From Sipunculus nudus (lineage: Eukaryota; Annelida; Sipuncula; Golfingiida; Sipunculidae): 64,000 bases of DNA. The position numbers and the translations under genes are program-made. Position 1 is the stretch's first letter. Every line of letters starts with the position of its first letter. The stretch is taken from positions 10,912,664 through 10,976,663 of the forward strand of contig CM049315.1 in assembly GCA_026874595.1 (NCBI GenBank). The letters run 5' to 3'. The notes beneath the pieces were generated by a model. It was not told the DNA's origin. It saw only the letters and a program-made list of their open reading frames with translations, and made no database searches. Below are positions 61,147 through 64,000 of this stretch, in pieces.

Positions 61147-61277
61147 AAGGTCGTTTATCTGCTGCAGGCTGAACCTGACTTTGACCTGGACTGTCTCCAG
61201 TGCGTTGTAGCGAGGACGCACGGTGAAGTCATAGTTGTTGAACAGATCCTTGGTCAGACGATGCTCGTCCGAGAGCG
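61147..61277 (-). CDS. Nicotinic-type receptor, N-terminal domain exon
   Basis: CTTCCAGCAG precedes the exon and GTAAGT follows it. It encodes LSDEHRLTKDLFNNYDFTVR and PRYNALETVQVKVRFSLQQI then NDL. This matches the first helix and beta strands of a Cys-loop receptor (xLxxDLfxnYxxxVRP, then VxVxxxxSLxQIxD). The donor is phase 0, joining DEKRQ. The acceptor is a tandem CAGCAG, so exon start 61277 or 61280 would differ by one residue. The signal peptide must be in an earlier exon, not found before 64000. Confidence 0.9.
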
Positions 61278-61458
61278 CTGCTGGAAGAACAAAAGATCAC
61301 GTGACCAAAACGGATATAATGTGATATATGGTAAAAGTAACCTACATTGTAATGATTCTGTCATATTTAGATATAAAAGTTAGATATTCTTGTAGTCCTA
61401 CGACTTCCTGATAGCCCCACCAGGACCCCTGACGAAGCTTATGCCAATAAAGGGACAT

Positions 61459-61649
61459 CAGGGGCGGATCTGGGATGTGAGAAAAATGGGTCCAACCCAG
61501 GATGACTTATGAGTAATCCTAAAGGGGGAAGTCCGGAAAAGGGGGGGTCTAGGCCCAAAAGCGGTCTTAACCCCTTAAATAAGGTGCAGTGACTGAAAAA
61601 AAGGAGGGGGTGTCCGAACCCCCTGTCCCACCCCCCGGATCCGCTTCTG
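61459..61649. mobile_element. hAT-type MITE, 191 bp
   Basis: CAGGGGCGGATCTGGGATG at the left is matched imperfectly by CCGGATCCGCTTCTG at the right. The same family starts at 11508. The interior is G- and C-rich. No clear 8-bp duplication was seen. Confidence 0.55.
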
Positions 61650-63201
61650 GGTTACGCTTCCGTAACATGAGTTTGCCTGGTCAGGTTCACCTGGCATTGA
61701 CTAATGGAGAGGGCTCTCCGTGGACAAATCAGTCACACTGAGTCATAATGGTATATAATCCTGTGAAATAAAACTATATTGTAGTGTTCTAGAGTAGCTC
61801 AAATTATTTAATGGATTGTTGCTTGGGTGTTACTCTAACAATCCACAAAATGTAATCATAATCCGTTCATGCTAACATACAAACCAACGAACCTTCCTGG
61901 CTGAGGTATAATCATCTTGGAAACCGGTCGTGGGAATTGTCTCGGCCCTAACGTTGATATTTGCACCGGTACAACCAACGAAAGCTAAACAAGCTATCAT
62001 CATTTAACTGAAGGATTCGTTTTTTTTTAATTTTTTTCAGTGAACATGTGACCCATTTGATTAAATCTTTTTTATCAATTTTATCCTCTTTGGGAACACG
62101 CGCTTGCTCCTGAATACATGAAAACATAAAAATATAAATGACTTGGTCCTTGTAAAACAGATATAAATCAATTGTTTTTTTTTCTAATTTTTCTTTTCAA
62201 AACAGATTAATCTTTCTACAAGAGCATCTATGACCTTTTGAATTCAAAGTTGTCGATTTGACAACCCTTTGTTTTCAGTGAAATATCTTATTAATCTTTA
62301 ATTGAAGTATATTTGAAATACTTGTTGTTCCCAAACAATCAAATAGATCGGCTGACTACAGGCCCAATTTCCAATGTTGTATGTTGTCGATTGATAAATG
62401 TATACCTTTCCATCACACCTCGCCAAATACAGTAGTTAAACATCTGATTTAAAATCAAAGTTAATGCACGTCATTTAAGAAAATTAATGCATTAACATGT
62501 GAATGTCTTTTAAAACCCCTATTTTTTATCTATGTTAAGAAACAAAATGTGTTCCGGTTTTAGGTAGCATAACCTAAATGTTGAACCTTACCCGAACAGT
62601 GTTTGGAGTAGTCTGTATTATAGTTTCAACCTGTCAAATTCATTATAATTCCCATCCGTAAAAGAAAATTGATATACTTTTCTTTAATAACCTCACATTG
62701 CGCTACAAGCAGGTGCCAAAATAGGTGTACTGTTTGAAATAACAGTTACGTTAAGATTTGCCATTAATATATTTTAAGTCGCTGTTACGCGGCTAGTTTA
62801 CCTGGTGACCTGAGCGTGGTGACTGATTCGTGTTGACAAAATAAACTTGGTGTCAAATTTAATCACGTGGGAGTCCATTCACTGAACACCTTTAAGAGGT
62901 CTTGACGTCTTCCTCTTCATAACCAATTTTCTAAGGTGGTAATTTGCAGCTGAAGCCCAACGTACTTTATTTCAATTTCTTTCTTTCACGTGGTCAGCCT
63001 TGTGCCAGACACATATTTCCTGACTAACAGATTTCACATAACAGGAAGCTTATTTGGTGACTGTTTAAGTATGACATGAGCAAAAAAAAAAGAAAAAAAG
63101 AAAAAAAAGGAAAAATCTGTCTGCATTTATATGTGAACTCCTTTTGAATTAATATATGTTATATAGATATGTTCTCCGGATGGGTAGAGAGTGGTAAGGA
63201 G

Positions 63202-63205
<4 letters not shown>

Positions 63206-63249
<44 letters not shown>
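63206..63249. repeat. Microsatellite (TA)n
   Basis: Pure TA run adjoining the next element. Confidence 0.95.
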
Positions 63250-63252
<3 letters not shown>

Positions 63253-64000
63253 TGAAATCCCGCTAACACGACCTCCTGAGGGACTAGTCAAAGTGATCGT
63301 GTTGGTGGGTTGGTCATATGTGAGGACCTTCTGATCATATGAGTACCTTAAAAAACAATGTTCTGTGTTGGAAAGCAATTTTCATTTATTAAAAAAACAT
63401 TTAGTTCACATAAGTATTACATAAAAAAGACATTAAAATGTTTATTGTTCAGAAACAGCTCATGTTCGCATTGCCTAATAATTAAGAAAAATCACAAAAA
63501 TGTCTCAAATCGTTTTTAATGTTTCGGTAACTTCATATTAACTTAAATAGAACCAGTCTGAGTTGAACCACGAATAGTTCACAAAAACCAATGATTTATA
63601 CATAATTTAATAAATAATGCACTTTATTCAATATGAGATTATTTTTTCTGATAAAAGAGCTTATTTCAAATAATTAACTACCATAAAATTCATGTTGGTC
63701 AAACATATGTGTTTTTGTATGAAAACAATCAATTCAAAAGACACGTTTGGTCCGATTTCTTGTGATGCTCTTGCAGAAAAATACAGAATACACGTATCCT
63801 TCAGAAACTGGATCACTGGGATCCTTCCACTTCGTCTTGAACCGCAGACAATATTTTTTTATCTGAGTGTCATGGATTCTCCAAAAATTTTCCCTATAAT
63901 GAATTTTGCTGATGTGAATACCAGTATGTCGAGACAATCGTATAACCCAGGCCCGGCGGAAGCATTTTCATTTTGGACAGACAGATACAGACAGATGCAT
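63250..64000. mobile_element. Possible pogo/Tc1-type element end, running out of the window
   Basis: After TA, CAGTGAAATCCCGCTAACAC resembles the CAGT-type inverted ends of pogo/Tigger elements, which insert at TA. The partner end is not in the window. The 67-residue minus-strand frame at 63734-63937 has no recognisable transposase motif. Confidence 0.35.

Larger units (their letters stand above)
61281..63250. other. Non-coding: upstream receptor intron or flank
   Basis: A hAT-type MITE lies at 61459-61649. No signal-peptide exon could be supported on the minus strand. Confidence 0.45.

Noticed and set aside
63734..63937. 67-residue minus-strand frame near the window end
   Set aside because: No recognisable domain, and the receptor's missing first exon would need a signal peptide, which it lacks.

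Overview
The window reads as A+T-rich animal nuclear DNA. Genes are split by introns with GT/AG borders, there are no operons, and microsatellites and interspersed repeats are dense. A divergent nicotinic-type receptor gene, an L1/Tx1-type LINE and several copies of an element resembling the oyster 'pearl' repeats point to a lophotrochozoan, most likely a bivalve mollusc. That placement is inference; no sequence search was possible.

Layout. 1-18.7 kb is mostly non-coding. It holds possible tRNA-derived SINE cores, a TTAA-flanked MITE family in two copies, and two hairpin-ended tandem-core elements (minus strand 6.85-8.65 kb, plus strand 11.6-13.1 kb). 18.74-24.40 kb is one complete but dead LINE on the minus strand, with ORF1, endonuclease, reverse transcriptase, a poly(A) tail and a perfect 10-bp target-site duplication. 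25.22-37.44 kb is bounded by matching inverted ends (24 of 27 positions) starting CACTG. Inside it are four more hairpin-ended copies, a small hAT-type MITE, a G-rich minisatellite of about 23 units (118-122 bp), and a possible four-exon minus-strand gene for a protein of about 92 residues with a CpG-rich promoter. 39.2-41.0 kb is a 34-bp minisatellite. 42.15-44.18 kb is another 2-kb hairpin-ended element. 45.4-46.7 kb is a degenerate tandem repeat carrying a GGTGGCGCCACC palindrome.

53.7-61.3 kb carries five exons of a Cys-loop ligand-gated ion channel on the minus strand, all joined in consistent phase. They run from the N-terminal ligand-binding domain to M4 and the stop codon. The signal-peptide exon was not found and may lie beyond the window.

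The most unusual structures are two miniature LTR elements, at 52.3 kb and inside a receptor intron at 55.7 kb. Each has roughly 140-157-bp LTRs around an internal region of only about 120 bp. Each has a tRNA-Pro-type primer binding site and a polypurine tract, and a tRNA-like Pol III promoter (A box and B box) sits inside each LTR. The same LTRs thus carry retroviral-type priming signals and tRNA-derived sequence. The second notable structure is the 12.2-kb inverted-end segment that may enclose a whole small gene.
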